25,837 bases of DNA from CAYJEO01 sp044432805 (GTDB lineage Bacteria; Bacillota_I; Bacilli_A; RF39; UBA660), in the NCBI GenBank assembly GCA_044432805.1, contig JAWXUI010000013.1:1-25837 (forward strand), given 5' to 3'. How positions within the stretch are numbered: position 1 is the first letter of the stretch; the number at the start of each line of letters is the position of its first letter. This document shows positions 8,115 to 15,727 of this stretch, one piece after another. Below the pieces are notes generated by a model. It worked only from the letters and a program-made list of their open reading frames with translations. It ran no database searches and was not told where the DNA came from. Position numbers and translations under genes: made by a program.

Positions 8115-9785
8115 TTACATTTTACTAGGAATATCTATTGCTAGTAAGTTACATGATTGTTTAATAATATCAAGTGTTAAAGATAAAATATACATATAAT
8201 CATTTTTCTTATCTTGTTCTTCGTTTGCTAAATGATTATTTTGATAAAATATATTACAAACAACAGATAAATCATAAACATATTCCGCTAATATATTAGG
8301 TTTTCTTTCAATATATGCCATATTTAATTTACTTGCGAAATTCAATATTTTCATTCTTAAATCTCTATCAAATTTATTATATATATTATTTGATAAATTA
8401 TGCTCGATTTTATCAGTTATTTTATCAATTCTTAAATATGTATATAAAATATATGGTCCAGTCTTTCCTGTAACCTCTGAAAACTTATTTAAATCAAAGA
8501 TATAATCTTTTTTTCTAAAATTAATTAAATCTGCAAATTTTATAATCGAATTAACAATTATATCTAAATCTTCTTCAGACATTTCTTTATTTGTTTCTTT
8601 TTTACTAACAAAAATCTCTTTTGCTTTTACAAATAAACTTTCTAACTTAGGATTATCACCATTTCTAGTTTTATATGGTTTTCCATCAATACCATTAACA
8701 GTTCCAAATCCTAAAAATTCTAAATTATTATAATTAAATAAATTAATTTTATCAGATGTTCTAAAAACTTGTTCAAAATGTAACTCTTGTCTATTATCAA
8801 CAACATATAAAATATGGTCAGGATTGAAATCTTGTTTCCTTTGATATATAGCCGCTAAGTCAGCAGTTGAATAAAGATATGCACCATTGCTTTTTTGAAA
8901 TACTAAAGGCGGCATTGGTTTTTTATCAGATTCTAATTTAACATCAATTATTTTAGCACCTTCACTATCAACTAAATGATTTGAAACTAAAGGTATTAAA
9001 TGTTTTATATAATTAAAAGCATCACTTTCTCCATAATAATAATCAAAACAAGCACTTAAATAATCATAGTTTTTCTTTATATCAGGAACTGAAACTTTTA
9101 AAATAACATCAAAATATTTTTTATATTCAACATTTCCTTCTTGTAACTCTTTTACGATATTAGCACACTCTTCTTTAATTGATTCGTCAACCTTACAAAG
9201 AGCACTCATCTCTGGATATATTTTATCTAAAAATTTAATATCAATACTATCTAGAGAAATATTATATTTTTTTATTCCATATATTACTTGACCAATTTGT
9301 AATCCATAATCACCTAAATGTGTGTCACTTATTACTTTATTACCCATATAACTAACAATTCTTCTAATACTTTCACCAACAATAGCTGAACGCATATGAC
9401 CAACATGTAAAGGTTTTGCTACATTAGCTCCTCCAAAGTCAACAACATAAGTTTCATTACTTTTATTTAATCCATAATTAATATCAGTTTTTACTTTTGA
9501 AAGTTCTTCATTTATAAAATTATCGCTTACAGTTATATTAATAAACCCTGGTTTCACTAATTCTATTTTTTTAAAATAAGTAGAAAAATTTTCTAAAGAA
9601 TTTAAAGTATTTACAAATTCTTCACCTAATTCCATTGGATTTTTATTAAAAACTTTACTTAATCTAAATAAATCATCACATTGAAAATCACATAAATCTA
9701 TCCTGTTAGAAATAATAATTCTAATATTTGATAATTCATATTCTTTTAATGTTTCTAAAAATATTTCTTCTATTTTTTGTATCAT
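8115..9785 (-). CDS. argS: Arginyl-tRNA synthetase
   Basis: Class Ia synthetase charging tRNA-Arg. Seen: the N-terminal Add-1 tRNA-binding domain (1-~105); the catalytic core opening with VDFGGANVAKPLHVGHMRSA, in which HVGH (127-130) is the HIGH signature; the KTRNGDNPKLESLF segment, the arginyl-specific form of the degenerate KMSKS loop; and the C-terminal DALR anticodon-binding domain, with GPYILYTYLRI at its start. Length 556 aa is normal. The start codon follows the ywiB-like stop by one base, and only a weak GGAA is available as ribosome binding site, so translation is probably coupled. Confidence 0.97.
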   Translation of the reverse strand: MIQKIEEIFLETLKEYELSNIRIIISNRIDLCDFQCDDLFRLSKVFNKNPMELGEEFVNTLNSLENFSTYFKKIELVKPGFINITVSDNFINEELSKVKTDINYGLNKSNETYVVDFGGANVAKPLHVGHMRSAIVGESIRRIVSYMGNKVISDTHLGDYGLQIGQVIYGIKKYNISLDSIDIKFLDKIYPEMSALCKVDESIKEECANIVKELQEGNVEYKKYFDVILKVSVPDIKKNYDYLSACFDYYYGESDAFNYIKHLIPLVSNHLVDSEGAKIIDVKLESDKKPMPPLVFQKSNGAYLYSTADLAAIYQRKQDFNPDHILYVVDNRQELHFEQVFRTSDKINLFNYNNLEFLGFGTVNGIDGKPYKTRNGDNPKLESLFVKAKEIFVSKKETNKEMSEEDLDIIVNSIIKFADLINFRKKDYIFDLNKFSEVTGKTGPYILYTYLRIDKITDKIEHNLSNNIYNKFDRDLRMKILNFASKLNMAYIERKPNILAEYVYDLSVVCNIFYQNNHLANEEQDKKNDYMYILSLTLDIIKQSCNLLAIDIPSKM

Positions 9786-9786
9786 A

Positions 9787-10134
9787 TTATTTCCATTCCA
9801 ATCTATAAAAAACTTTTTCTAAATCTTGCATATATTCAACTTCTATTTTATTTTCTAATATATCTAGTCTAGTTGTTTTTATATTTATTAAAAATTCGTT
9901 ATTAAGTTCTTTTAATAAATAACTATTTTTTGTATTTTCATTTAATCTAAATATCAAACTCATTTTAAATTCACTATTTTCTCTATTAAGGATTAAATCT
10001 TTATCAATCGTTATTTCATTTTTTATGTCTTTTTCAAAAAATATAATTTTATTTTTTTGCTTTAAACCAACACAATTATTTAAAAATTGTTCATCATCCC
10101 TATAAATAATTGTACTTATTTTAACCTTTGACAT
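9787..10134 (-). CDS. DUF1934 / YwiB-type beta-barrel protein
   Basis: 115 aa, all-beta in appearance, with the charged strand pattern of the YwiB (DUF1934) family, a small calycin-like barrel of unknown function. The sequence is divergent, so the call leans on position: in B. subtilis ywiB also lies directly upstream of argS, with rpoE close by, and here the order ywiB-argS-rpoE is the same. GGAGG lies 4 nt before the ATG, and a strong promoter precedes it. First gene of the ywiB-argS(-rpoE) operon. Confidence 0.75.
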   Translation of the reverse strand: MSKVKISTIIYRDDEQFLNNCVGLKQKNKIIFFEKDIKNEITIDKDLILNRENSEFKMSLIFRLNENTKNSYLLKELNNEFLINIKTTRLDILENKIEVEYMQDLEKVFYRLEWK

Positions 10135-10168
10135 AACGCCTCCAAATAGATAACCTTAACTGAGCGTA

Positions 10169-10197
10169 ATTATAACATCAATATTATAATAACACAA
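10169..10197 (-). promoter_or_regulatory. Sigma-A promoter of the ywiB-argS operon
   Basis: On the minus strand: TTGTGT, 17 nt, TATAAT, with an extended -10 TG one base before the hexamer (gaTGtTATAAT). It lies in the divergent intergenic region shared with the PBP gene. Confidence 0.75.
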
Positions 10198-10233
10198 TAG
10201 TTTTTTTATCAATTTCACGGAAATTTTAGAAAT

Positions 10234-10267
10234 ATTATTGAATAAATTTTTTTTATTATTGAATAAT
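10234..10267. repeat. Two palindromic boxes upstream of the PBP gene, 21 bp apart
   Basis: ATTATTGAATAA occurs twice (10234-10245 and 10255-10266), exactly 21 bp apart, i.e. on the same DNA face two turns apart. The second extends to the perfect 13-bp palindrome ATTATTGAATAAT; the first lacks only the last matching base. They end 17 bp before the PBP ATG and would overlap its promoter, so they could be a regulator's operator. The region is AT-rich, so chance cannot be ruled out. Confidence 0.45.
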
Positions 10268-10284
10268 AACATTAGAGGCGAAAT

Positions 10285-12222
10285 ATGAAAAGATTATTAA
10301 AATTTATAAAATACGGATTTTTATTTTGTTTATTACTTTTAGTTGGATATGGAAGTTTATATTTAATTGCATTGTTTAAAACACCCCTTGTAATAACTTC
10401 AACTAATTCATATATACTATATGATAATTTAGAAAATACTTATAATGGATTTAATAATGAGTGGGTATCAATTGATGATATTAGTCAATATTTAATAGAC
10501 GCTACAATAGCTATAGAAGATAAAAACTTCTATGAACACATTGGATTTGATTATTTACGAATGGTAAGTGCTGTTATTACTAATTTAACAGCTGGAGAAA
10601 CATTACAAGGAGCTTCTACAATAACCCAACAATATGCGAAAAATTTATTTTTAACGTTTGATAAAACTTGGAGTCGAAAAATTGAGGAAGCCTGGCTTAC
10701 TATTCAAATAGAAACACATTATTCAAAAGATGAAATTTTAGAAGGCTATTTAAATACAATAAATTATGGTGGAGTATTTGGAATAGAAAACGCTAGTAAA
10801 TATTATTTTAATGTATCTGCAAGCGAACTTACTTTAGCCCAAGCCTCTATGTTAGCAGGAATACCAAAATCCCCTTCTAATTACTCTCCTTTATTAAATA
10901 ATGAAAATGCTATTAATAGGCAAAATACGGTTTTATATTCTATGGTTAATAATAATTATATAACAAATGATGATATGAACGAAGCGTTAGTTGAAGAACT
11001 TGTTTATACGACTTACGAAGAAGATTATTTGAAAACACTTAATTATTATCAAGATGCTGTTTTAGAAGAATTAAGCACGATTACAACAATTCCTGATTCG
11101 TATTTATCAACAGGAGGTATAAAAATTTATACCAATTTAGATATGGATTCCCAACAAATATTAGAAGATAATATTGATGAATACTTAGAAGGAGATTTAC
11201 AAGTTTCTGCAATTATGATGACACCTGATGATGGTAAAGTTATTGCATTAGTTGGAGGAAGTGATTATTCAACAACGCAATTTAATCGCGCAACTGCTTC
11301 TAGTAGACAAATAGGCTCCACGATAAAACCATTTTTGTATTATTCAGCCTTAGAAAGTGGTTTTACTGCTAGCACGACTTTTATAAGTGAAGAAACAATT
11401 TTTGTATTTGATGAAGATCAAACATATAGCCCTAGTAATTTCAATAACAAATACGCTGATGACTCTATCAGCTTAGCCGCTGCTATAAGTTATTCTGATA
11501 ATATTTATGCCGTAAAAACACATATTTTTTTAGGTGAAGAAACTTTAGTCGACATTTCTTCTAGAGTTGGTCTATCAAATAATTTCCAAGCTCTTCCTTC
11601 ACTTGCTCTTGGAGCTCAAGAAACAAGTTTAATGGATTTAGTAAATGGTTATTCTGTACTCGCAAACGAAGGAAATAAAGTTGAACCTTATTTTATTACT
11701 AAAGTTGAAGATATGTATGGTAATTTATTATATGAACATATTGAAGAAGAAGAACAAGTATTAAATAGTAGTTTAGTGTATGTCTTAAACGAATTATTAA
11801 CAAATTGCTACAATGTAAATTTTATCGATTACAATTATCCGACATGCACTAATATAATACCTAATATAACTAATACTTATGCCATAAAAACAGGGTCAAC
11901 TAATAGTGATTCTTATATTGTTGGTTATAATAAAAGTGTTTTATTAGCAGTTTGGAATGGATATGATGATAATACATACCTTTCCACGCAAGAAGGTATT
12001 ATAAATAAAAATATTTGGGTACAAACTATGGAAGAATATTTTTTAGACAAAGAAGATTTATGGTACGATACACCTCAAAATGTCGTTGCTGCTTTTGTTG
12101 ACCCTATAAGCGGAGAAGTAAATAACAATGAAAATTCAGTATTTCTTTATTATATTAAAGGAACTGAGCCTACAAGTGATAATAATCTTGATTCTTTAAT
12201 ACCGACTATAAAAGTAGAATAA
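10285..12222 (+). CDS. Class A penicillin-binding protein (bifunctional glycosyltransferase/transpeptidase)
   Basis: Polymerises and cross-links peptidoglycan at the outer face of the membrane. Seen: a short cytoplasmic N-terminus and one membrane anchor (~8-31); a GT51 glycosyltransferase domain with catalytic Glu78 in IEDKNFYEHIG, GASTITQQYAKN and EGYLNTINYGGVFGI; and a transpeptidase domain with all three active-site motifs: STIK (Ser345), SDN (404-406) and KTGST (535-539). Both activities should therefore be intact. At 645 aa it is compact, with no C-terminal extension beyond a short acidic tail. AGAGGCG precedes the ATG, and the gene ends at a two-way terminator. It is a PBP1a-type enzyme; which paralogue cannot be told. 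Confidence 0.95.
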   Translation: MKRLLKFIKYGFLFCLLLLVGYGSLYLIALFKTPLVITSTNSYILYDNLENTYNGFNNEWVSIDDISQYLIDATIAIEDKNFYEHIGFDYLRMVSAVITNLTAGETLQGASTITQQYAKNLFLTFDKTWSRKIEEAWLTIQIETHYSKDEILEGYLNTINYGGVFGIENASKYYFNVSASELTLAQASMLAGIPKSPSNYSPLLNNENAINRQNTVLYSMVNNNYITNDDMNEALVEELVYTTYEEDYLKTLNYYQDAVLEELSTITTIPDSYLSTGGIKIYTNLDMDSQQILEDNIDEYLEGDLQVSAIMMTPDDGKVIALVGGSDYSTTQFNRATASSRQIGSTIKPFLYYSALESGFTASTTFISEETIFVFDEDQTYSPSNFNNKYADDSISLAAAISYSDNIYAVKTHIFLGEETLVDISSRVGLSNNFQALPSLALGAQETSLMDLVNGYSVLANEGNKVEPYFITKVEDMYGNLLYEHIEEEEQVLNSSLVYVLNELLTNCYNVNFIDYNYPTCTNIIPNITNTYAIKTGSTNSDSYIVGYNKSVLLAVWNGYDDNTYLSTQEGIINKNIWVQTMEEYFLDKEDLWYDTPQNVVAAFVDPISGEVNNNENSVFLYYIKGTEPTSDNNLDSLIPTIKVE

Positions 12223-12247
12223 AAACAGATATAAATATCTGTTTTTT
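12221..12247. terminator. Bidirectional terminator between the PBP gene and the pseudopilin gene
   Basis: A strong symmetrical hairpin built on ACAGATA / TATCTGT with flanking A and T runs lies between the convergent stop codons. It ends in T runs on both strands. Confidence 0.85.
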
Positions 12248-12608
12248 AATTAGTACAAATTTCAATATATTCATATAAAAATTGGTTATAACTATAATCG
12301 TAAGTTATCTTTATACAACCATCCCATATTTCTCCTGTTGAAGCATCTGTTATATCACTATTTTCTAAAATTCCTTCATCTCTCAAAGTTTCTAGTTCTA
12401 AATAATTACTTTTATCTTTATTCAATATTCCGCCATTTTCAATAACCCACTGTCTAGATGCATCTTCTATAGCTTTCAATTGAACGCTATTTATTCCGCT
12501 ACTAGCATTATCAAAAACATCTGTCATGGAAACAACTGCGATTGTTCCTATTAATGCTATGATTGTCAATACAGCTAAAAGTTCTATTAATGTAAACCCC
12601 TTTTTCAT
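12246..12608 (-). CDS. Type IV pilin-like protein (pseudopilin)
   Basis: 120 aa with a textbook class III prepilin signal: MKKG^FTLIE, with the prepilin peptidase cleavage expected after Gly4 and the conserved Glu at +5 of the mature chain, followed by a hydrophobic helix (to ~28) and a small soluble domain with two cysteines near the C-terminus. Comparable to ComGC-like or minor pilins. No assembly ATPase, platform protein or prepilin peptidase is in the window. It lies 46 nt behind the 451-aa protein gene; a terminator-like hairpin and an extended -10 box sit in that gap. GAGGGTG serves as ribosome binding site. Confidence 0.88.
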   Translation of the reverse strand: MKKGFTLIELLAVLTIIALIGTIAVVSMTDVFDNASSGINSVQLKAIEDASRQWVIENGGILNKDKSNYLELETLRDEGILENSDITDASTGEIWDGCIKITYDYSYNQFLYEYIEICTN

Positions 12609-12627
12609 TTTTCACCCTCTTATAAGA

Positions 12628-12637
12628 ATTATATCAT
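12628..12637 (-). promoter_or_regulatory. Extended -10 box (ATGATATAAT) before the pseudopilin gene
   Basis: TG-A-TATAAT on the minus strand, 19 nt before the ATG, with no good -35. The identical 10-mer precedes three other genes of this window. Confidence 0.55.
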
Positions 12638-12657
12638 AAAAAAAATAGATTTCTCTA
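12638..12657 (-). terminator. Terminator of the 451-aa protein gene
   Basis: On the minus strand TAGA-GAAA-TCTA (GAAA tetraloop), extended by flanking A/T pairs, is followed by eight T and overlaps the stop codon. Confidence 0.55.
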
Positions 12658-14010
12658 CTTTTTATAAATATATTTATAGGTAACGCTTAACCCTAAAGTT
12701 GAATCATTATAAATTTCTTCTAATGTCATTCCTAAAGTAGATTCTAATTCTTCTTTTGTTACAGCTTCATCTAAGATATCAAATGAATAAATATCGTATT
12801 GAATTCTATAACTTGAATAAACATCAATTACTTCAGTTCTATAACTTGAATTTTCACTTGTAAGTGAACTTTCCTCTTTATATGAACTCCAAGATGTATA
12901 TTGCGTTACTTCGCTGTCTTTTATCGGATAAGAAGATGTCGCAACTGAGCGGTAAGAACCATATGTTCTTTTTTCACCATTATACCAACGATACATTGTA
13001 TCTTGATATCTATACATAGTTACTTTATCACTACTTTTTTCAGTATATTCTTCTCCCGGTTGATCAACACAATATTCTCCACTATTATAATATATTTTTT
13101 CTCCATCTTCTTCATAATACCATTGATATGCTTTTGAACTCTTTATTGTTCTATAATCGTATTCAGTTGGATAATCAATTGACCAATCTGACCATTCAGT
13201 ATCTACAGCCGTACTAGTATCTTTAGTGGCATATCCTGATGGTTGCTCAGTAGATAACGCAGAATAACTACCACCGTTATCTCTATAAAATTTCCATTGT
13301 TGATCTTGATACGAATAATAATTTTTAGTAAGTTGTTCAATATTTGTTATAACTGCTTGATCAGGAACACTTGGTAATTTAGAATCTTTTATTGGCAAAT
13401 AATTACCGTAATCACTTAAGTCCGTACTTACGTTTTCTGAAGACATATAACTAGTATATTCCGTGTTAAAATTTTCTTTAGTATAATAATTGTATGTAAC
13501 CACTACATCAACTAATTGTTTATTGGGAATTGAATCTAATTCTTTACTCCAATCACTATAATTTTCTTCAGTGTTACATTTATCACAATCAGTTATATTA
13601 AAAGTAGTTATGTAATCTTCTTCTACATAAGTTATTTTAACATCTCCTTGACACACTTCTTCTTTACATGTCAAATCTTCTTCTTTTATATATTTAGAAT
13701 CTAATAAATCACTTAATTCAATAGTAACTGAATCGCCTGGAATATAAGGTAAAATCTCATTATCTTCTGCATACAATAACGATTGTTCCATAACTAAATT
13801 TTCTAATATTTTACATTCATTATCTAAAAGACTTACAATCATTATTATAATAATAATTACGATAAACGCTAATCCACCTATCATAAGACCTGTTTTATTA
13901 GCCTCATAAAAACTTTTTTTAGGTGCATCTGTTTCAACAACTGTCACACTTTTATTTTCATATACTTTATCCTTTTTTAATGCATCTTTTACTTTATCTG
14001 TAAATTTCAT
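12655..14010 (-). CDS. Membrane-anchored surface protein with Trp/Tyr-rich WSxWS-type repeats
   Basis: 451 aa, type II membrane protein: basic cytoplasmic N-terminus (1-~38), one strongly hydrophobic segment (~41-62, rich in Ile), then an extracellular part. Residues ~63-145 resemble the soluble domain of small pilins (ILENLVMEQSLLYAEDNEILP, two Cys pairs at ~115/120 and ~142/145). After that comes a diverged repeat: a Y-x-YQDxxW/Y-x-x-Y block (232-242, 333-342), a (P/Y)xxY-type block ending in KD (to 264 and 365; a third, weaker one near 203-209), then W/Y-SxWS (151-155, 273-277, 371-376). Similar Tyr/Trp repeats occur in clostridial cell-surface and phage proteins. AGGTGA precedes the ATG. 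Upstream neighbour of a pseudopilin gene; function unknown, probably surface display or adhesion. Confidence 0.8.
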   Translation of the reverse strand: MKFTDKVKDALKKDKVYENKSVTVVETDAPKKSFYEANKTGLMIGGLAFIVIIIIIMIVSLLDNECKILENLVMEQSLLYAEDNEILPYIPGDSVTIELSDLLDSKYIKEEDLTCKEEVCQGDVKITYVEEDYITTFNITDCDKCNTEENYSDWSKELDSIPNKQLVDVVVTYNYYTKENFNTEYTSYMSSENVSTDLSDYGNYLPIKDSKLPSVPDQAVITNIEQLTKNYYSYQDQQWKFYRDNGGSYSALSTEQPSGYATKDTSTAVDTEWSDWSIDYPTEYDYRTIKSSKAYQWYYEEDGEKIYYNSGEYCVDQPGEEYTEKSSDKVTMYRYQDTMYRWYNGEKRTYGSYRSVATSSYPIKDSEVTQYTSWSSYKEESSLTSENSSYRTEVIDVYSSYRIQYDIYSFDILDEAVTKEELESTLGMTLEEIYNDSTLGLSVTYKYIYKK

Positions 14011-14026
14011 AGTATCACCTGAAAAA

Positions 14027-14036
14027 ATTATATCAT
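14027..14036 (-). promoter_or_regulatory. Extended -10 box (ATGATATAAT) before the 451-aa protein gene
   Basis: TG-A-TATAAT on the minus strand, 16 nt before the ATG. No good -35 at 17 nt. Confidence 0.55.
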
Positions 14037-14121
14037 AAAATGCATATTTATAATAGATTTAAATAATAATTAATCATAATTTTATCGATGTTTAATAAAA
14101 TTTAAAAGAAAGGAATGATTT

Positions 14122-14400
14122 ATGAATTATTATAATAATTATGAGCAAAATTATTATTTGTCCCTAGATTATTTTCAAAAAATATTAGAAATTTCAAACA
14201 AAAGTAAAATAAAAGTTTTCATGAGTTTTCCACATTTAAGTGAAGGACATGAATTTGAAGGTATAATAGAAAAAGTAGGAAAAGACTATATAATGATTAG
14301 CAGTCCAAAATCAGGAAAGTTTATATTTTTACCTACTGTTTATATTAATTATATTGTTTTTGATGAAAATATTATTGATAATATTAAAAATAATATTTAA
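14122..14400 (+). CDS. gerQ: Spore coat protein GerQ-like
   Basis: 92 aa matching the conserved core of GerQ (YwdL), a spore coat protein needed for proper function of the cortex lytic enzyme CwlJ and cross-linked by the transglutaminase Tgl in B. subtilis. Seen: an Asn/Tyr-rich N-terminus, then YFQKILEISNKSKIKVFMSF, FEGIIEKVGKDYIMIS and SPKSGKFIFLPTVYINYIVF, the last being the most diagnostic. It is shorter than the Bacillus protein, which has a long glutamine-rich N-terminal arm. AAAGGA lies in front of the ATG. No clear sigma-E promoter was found in the 111-nt upstream gap. The next gene encodes a Cys-His-Asp protein that could act on it. Confidence 0.85.
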   Translation: MNYYNNYEQNYYLSLDYFQKILEISNKSKIKVFMSFPHLSEGHEFEGIIEKVGKDYIMISSPKSGKFIFLPTVYINYIVFDENIIDNIKNNI

Positions 14401-14408
14401 ATATAAAG

Positions 14409-14437
14409 TTGCTTTATAAAGTGAAATAACATATAAT
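14409..14437 (+). promoter_or_regulatory. Promoter before the Cys-His-Asp protein gene
   Basis: TTGCTT, 17 nt, TATAAT (within CATATAAT). A small hairpin, ATAAAG-TTG-CTTTAT (14403-14417), overlaps the -35. The spacing fits sigma-A; the -10 alone would also suit sigma-E, but no matching sigma-E -35 is present. Confidence 0.6.
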
Positions 14438-14470
14438 AATCAAATATTTTAATTTAGGAGAAATGATTGT

Positions 14471-15118
14471 ATGTTTAAGCGATTAAAAGAAAAAAAATAT
14501 TTTGATAAAGCAAGGTTACTTTTTGAAAAAGGATTATCAGATGGAAGAATACAGGACATAGAAGATGAAATTTACGAAACAATGGAAAATTTTATATTTT
14601 GTTCTATACCAGTTTCTATAGAAATAAAACATTTAAGACCACTTGCACTTCAAGATACCGGTAGATGTTATGATAGAAGTTTGATTATGTTTTTATGCTT
14701 TGATGATGCCGTTTTAGTTAGAGGCAATAACAAAGACTTAGAAATACAATATGGTAAAAATTTAGCTGGACATGGTTGGGTGGAAATGAATGGCTTTGTA
14801 TACGATGTATCATTGCTTAAAAGATTTGATAAAAAATTGTTTTATGAAATTTATGAGTGTTCTAGAGTTAAAAAAATAACATTAGAAGAATTCAAAAAAA
14901 AGAATCCACAACATTTCAATCAATTTAGAGCTAATACCCTTGAAGTTTATAAAAATAGCCTAGCAAAAAGAGACGAAATAATTGTTATGGCGCCTGTAAT
15001 TAAAACAATTATAGAAGCTAAACAAAATACAGAATTAAAACAAGATTTCGAAAAATTTTTAACATCAATTAACTATGATTCTAAAAAATTTAATAAATCA
15101 GCTAAAAAAAATATTTAG
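14471..15118 (+). CDS. Putative transglutaminase/papain-like fold protein with Cys-His-Asp signature
   Basis: 215 aa, soluble, no signal peptide. I do not recognise a named family, but the central part carries the spacing of a transglutaminase-core or papain-like active site: Cys66 in DTGRCYDRSLIMFLCF, His101 in AGHGWVEMNGFVYD, and Asp112 at the end of that segment. The pattern 'GHGWVE..G..YDVS' is the usual H...D half of such enzymes. The N-terminal 45 and C-terminal 80 residues are charged and helical. AGGAG lies 10 nt before the ATG. It is 70 nt downstream of the gerQ-like gene on the same strand. A spore-coat cross-linker is an attractive inference; a peptidase is the main alternative. 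Confidence 0.55.
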   Translation: MFKRLKEKKYFDKARLLFEKGLSDGRIQDIEDEIYETMENFIFCSIPVSIEIKHLRPLALQDTGRCYDRSLIMFLCFDDAVLVRGNNKDLEIQYGKNLAGHGWVEMNGFVYDVSLLKRFDKKLFYEIYECSRVKKITLEEFKKKNPQHFNQFRANTLEVYKNSLAKRDEIIVMAPVIKTIIEAKQNTELKQDFEKFLTSINYDSKKFNKSAKKNI

Positions 15119-15147
15119 TTGTTATATTAAAAAAAAATTGTTATAAT
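15119..15147 (+). promoter_or_regulatory. Sigma-A promoter of the LemA-like gene
   Basis: TTGTTA, 17 nt, TATAAT, then AAGGTGAT and the ATG at 15164. The -35 starts right after the stop codon of the preceding gene. Confidence 0.7.
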
Positions 15148-15163
15148 TAATTAAGGTGATTAT

Positions 15164-15706
15164 ATGGAAGTTTTAACAATTATTTTTTTATCTATTATAT
15201 TAGTTTGCTTATTTTTTATTTGGTTTTTATCAACTTTTAATCGGTTCCAAGAATTAATTATTAGAATGAATGAAGCAGAATCAAACATCGATGCAACACT
15301 TAGAAAAAGATTTGATTTACTTAATAAAGCTGCTTCAATCATACGAACAAGCTTAAAAAAAGAAGATGTTTTAAATATTATTGAAAATATCCGTTCAAAG
15401 AAACTGTCAAATTTTGATTTAGATAGACAATTATATGAAGCGATTAATGAATTCGAATCGTTAAAGTTAGATCATAAAGAATTAAAAAAAATCGAAGAAT
15501 TTAAAAAAACAGATTTATTATTGCAAGAAACAGAATCTGAAATTGTTGCATTTAGAAAATATTATAACGACATTATAACGATATATAATAAAATGGTTAA
15601 ATCATTTCCTACTTTGCTAGTAGCATTAAGTTACCATTATAAATCAAAACTATATTATGATGGAAAAGATATGTCAGATGATGATATTGAAGATATGAAG
15701 GTATAA
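15164..15706 (+). CDS. LemA family protein
   Basis: 180 aa with one N-terminal membrane helix (~3-22), a short linker and a four-helix-bundle body typical of LemA proteins: NRFQELIIRMNEAESNIDAT, LRKRFDLLNKAASII, then ETESEIVAFRKYYNDII and YNKMVKSFPTLLVA, which match the LemA order '(V/I)D..L.RR.DL', 'R..YN..V..YN...  P'. The molecular role of LemA is not established; members are exported bundles attached to the membrane. The C-terminus ends in a short acidic tail. AAGGTGAT serves as ribosome binding site. Own promoter and terminator, so monocistronic. Confidence 0.85.
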   Translation: MEVLTIIFLSIILVCLFFIWFLSTFNRFQELIIRMNEAESNIDATLRKRFDLLNKAASIIRTSLKKEDVLNIIENIRSKKLSNFDLDRQLYEAINEFESLKLDHKELKKIEEFKKTDLLLQETESEIVAFRKYYNDIITIYNKMVKSFPTLLVALSYHYKSKLYYDGKDMSDDDIEDMKV

Positions 15707-15727
15707 AAAAAGTTATACCTTTTTTTT
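15698..15727. terminator. Bidirectional terminator between lemA-like and divIC genes
   Basis: The stem AAGGTATAA / TTATACCTT with a 6-nt loop is followed by eight T on the plus strand. It overlaps both convergent stop codons. On the minus strand the T run is shorter and lies in the loop side, so termination there is less certain. Confidence 0.75.

Noticed and set aside
8630..8690. Missing KMSKS motif in ArgS as a defect
   Set aside because: Many arginyl-tRNA synthetases lack canonical KMSKS; the T-R-x-G segment seen here is the usual replacement.
14011..14121. Sigma-E or sigma-K promoter before gerQ
   Set aside because: CATAAAAT and GCATATT elements exist but not at a spacing that makes a -35/-10 pair.
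15160..15342. Minus-strand ORF opposite the LemA-like gene
   Set aside because: Shadow of a well-supported gene; no ribosome binding site and no recognisable protein.
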